A DNA stretch of 5,311 nucleotides from Planctomicrobium sp. (GTDB lineage: Bacteria > Planctomycetota > Planctomycetia > Planctomycetales > Planctomycetaceae), in the NCBI GenBank assembly GCA_018659505.1, contig JABJMI010000861.1:1-5311 (forward strand). The letters run 5' to 3'. The first letter of the stretch is position 1. Every line of letters begins with the position of its first letter. Below the pieces are notes generated by a model, which made no database searches, was not told the DNA's origin, and saw nothing but the letters and a program-made list of their open reading frames with translations. The position numbers were made by a program, and so were the translations under genes. Of the stretch, positions 4,278 to 5,311 are shown piece after piece.

Positions 4278-5311
4278 ATGAACGCAACTGAAAATACAAT
4301 TCGATCAGTCGTTGAAGAAGTCCTCGCTGAGTTGGGGAAATCCCCTAAGCAAGTGAACGGCACAGCACCCGCAGCGAAATCAAACCCGAACGGCATTCCT
4401 GTTGTCTCCAACGGGACAGCGACGCAACCAAGTGCCGCTTCAAATGGTTTCAGTGGCGGTGGAAACTACGGTGTTTTCAGTTCTGTTGACGAAGCAGTTG
4501 CAGCTGCGAATGGTGCTTTTCAACAGTTGAAAAATAAATCGATGGCAGACCGTGCCACCGTCATCGATATCGTCAAGACAATGTGCGAAGCTCGGGCTGA
4601 AGAGTGGGGAACGAAAGAGTTCAACGAAACCAAAATTGGTCGCCTCGATCATAAGATCGGCAAGCTGAAAATCATCAAGCAGGTTCCGGGCATCGAGTGG
4701 TTCCGACCTCTCTGCTTCAGTGGCGACCACGGAATCGCTCTCGAAGAACGTGCCCCATTCGGTGTCATCGGAGCCATCACTCCGGTGACTCACTCGCTGC
4801 CAACGCTGGCAGGCAACATTGTGAATATGGTCGCTGCCGGCAACAGTATCATCTTCAATCCGCATCCATCAGGAAAGAACATCGCTTGCGAAGGTGTTCA
4901 AGCATTCAATAAAGCGATTGCAGAGAAAATCGGCATCGAGAATCTCATCACAATCATCGGCAACCCGACAATTGAATCTGCCAACGAAATTTTTCATCAT
5001 CGCAATGTCCGTATGCTCTGCGTAACAGGTGGACCGGCAGTTGGTCGTGCTGCATTAGGTGCGAAGAAACGAGCCGTGGTCGCTGGTCCGGGGAATCCTC
5101 CAGTTGTAGTCGACGATTCCGCAGACATCGAAAACGCAGCTAAGTCAATCGTGGCAGGGGCAGCATTCGACAACAACTTACTTTGTATTGGCGAGAAAGA
5201 AGTTTTCGCAGTTCAGAGCATCTTCGACCAACTTATGGAAGCCGTCGGTCGCCATGGTGGTTACAAACTGAATGCTCAACAGACTGATGCTCTCACCAAG
5301 CTTGCTTTCGC
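4278..5311 (+). CDS. CoA-acylating aldehyde dehydrogenase (PduP/EutE family) with encapsulation peptide, 3' end outside window
   Basis: It oxidises an aldehyde to acyl-CoA with NAD+ in the BMC lumen. In PVM-type compartments the aldehyde is expected to be lactaldehyde from deoxy-sugar cleavage. The frame is open from ATG 4278 to the window edge (344 complete codons); family members run to roughly 450-500 residues, so the C-terminus is missing. Residues 4-19 form an amphipathic helix ([13 protein letters not shown]), followed by a Gly/Asn/Ser/Pro linker to about 63, an N-terminal encapsulation peptide layout. The catalytic domain begins near 65 with [14 protein letters not shown]. Other hallmarks are [24 protein letters not shown], the cofactor-loop segment [26 protein letters not shown] and [12 protein letters not shown] with catalytic Cys303 (codon 5184-5186). 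GGGA at 4265-4268 is 9 nt upstream of the ATG. Its product feeds PduL encoded upstream in the same operon. Confidence 0.93.
   Translation, partial: MNATENTIRSVVEEVLAELGKSPKQVNGTAPAAKSNPNGIPVVSNGTATQPSAASNGFSGGGNYGVFSSVDEAVAAANGAFQQLKNKSMADRATVIDIVKTMCEARAEEWGTKEFNETKIGRLDHKIGKLKIIKQVPGIEWFRPLCFSGDHGIALEERAPFGVIGAITPVTHSLPTLAGNIVNMVAAGNSIIFNPHPSGKNIACEGVQAFNKAIAEKIGIENLITIIGNPTIESANEIFHHRNVRMLCVTGGPAVGRAALGAKKRAVVAGPGNPPVVVDDSADIENAAKSIVAGAAFDNNLLCIGEKEVFAVQSIFDQLMEAVGRHGGYKLNAQQTDALTKLAF

Overview
This window is the core of a catabolic bacterial microcompartment (BMC) operon. All genes are on the + strand. Gene content and order match the BMC locus type known from Planctomycetota and Verrucomicrobia (PVM type): a DeoR-family regulator, PduL-type phosphotransacylase, two BMC-H shell proteins, a divergent acetate kinase, an EutN/CcmL-type BMC-P vertex protein and a CoA-acylating aldehyde dehydrogenase. 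Planctomycetota is the most likely source. This rests on gene content, moderate G+C and short intergenic repeats, not on any rRNA or phylogenetic marker.

Layout: 3-209 is the C-terminal end of the DeoR-type regulator. 274-1008 is pduL. 1011-1085 is a non-coding stretch with 7-bp periodicity. 1124-1423 and 1495-1758 are two BMC-H genes with different pore loops. 1802-2989 is an acetate-kinase-family gene with a GTG start. 3015-3365 is a small four-helix-bundle gene (23S rRNA intervening-sequence protein family) framed by inverted 7-bp repeat arrays. 3408-3722 is a BMC-P gene, and 3724-4206 is an unrecognised four-TM membrane protein. 4278 to the window edge is the aldehyde dehydrogenase, whose C-terminus is missing. 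No gene-free stretch exceeds about 115 bp.

How the genes work together: in PVM-type BMCs, L-fucose and L-rhamnose breakdown yields lactaldehyde inside the shell. The aldehyde dehydrogenase converts it to an acyl-CoA, PduL converts that to an acyl-phosphate and regenerates CoA, and the kinase makes ATP and the free acid (lactate). BMC-H tiles the facets and BMC-P caps the vertices. PduL and the aldehyde dehydrogenase both carry an N-terminal amphipathic helix plus flexible linker, as expected of encapsulation peptides. The aldolase, further BMC-P genes and other enzymes usual in such loci are not in the window and may lie downstream.

Three things stand out beyond this known system. (1) A four-helix-bundle cassette sits between the kinase and BMC-P genes. 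It is bracketed by a 16-bp near-perfect inverted repeat made of 7-bp units. Its left repeat supplies the kinase stop codon and the cassette gene's ribosome binding site. A related solo repeat lies after pduL. (2) A 23-bp palindrome occurs three times, each just after a stop codon, once in reverse orientation. (3) A tightly coupled membrane protein is encoded within the shell/enzyme operon.
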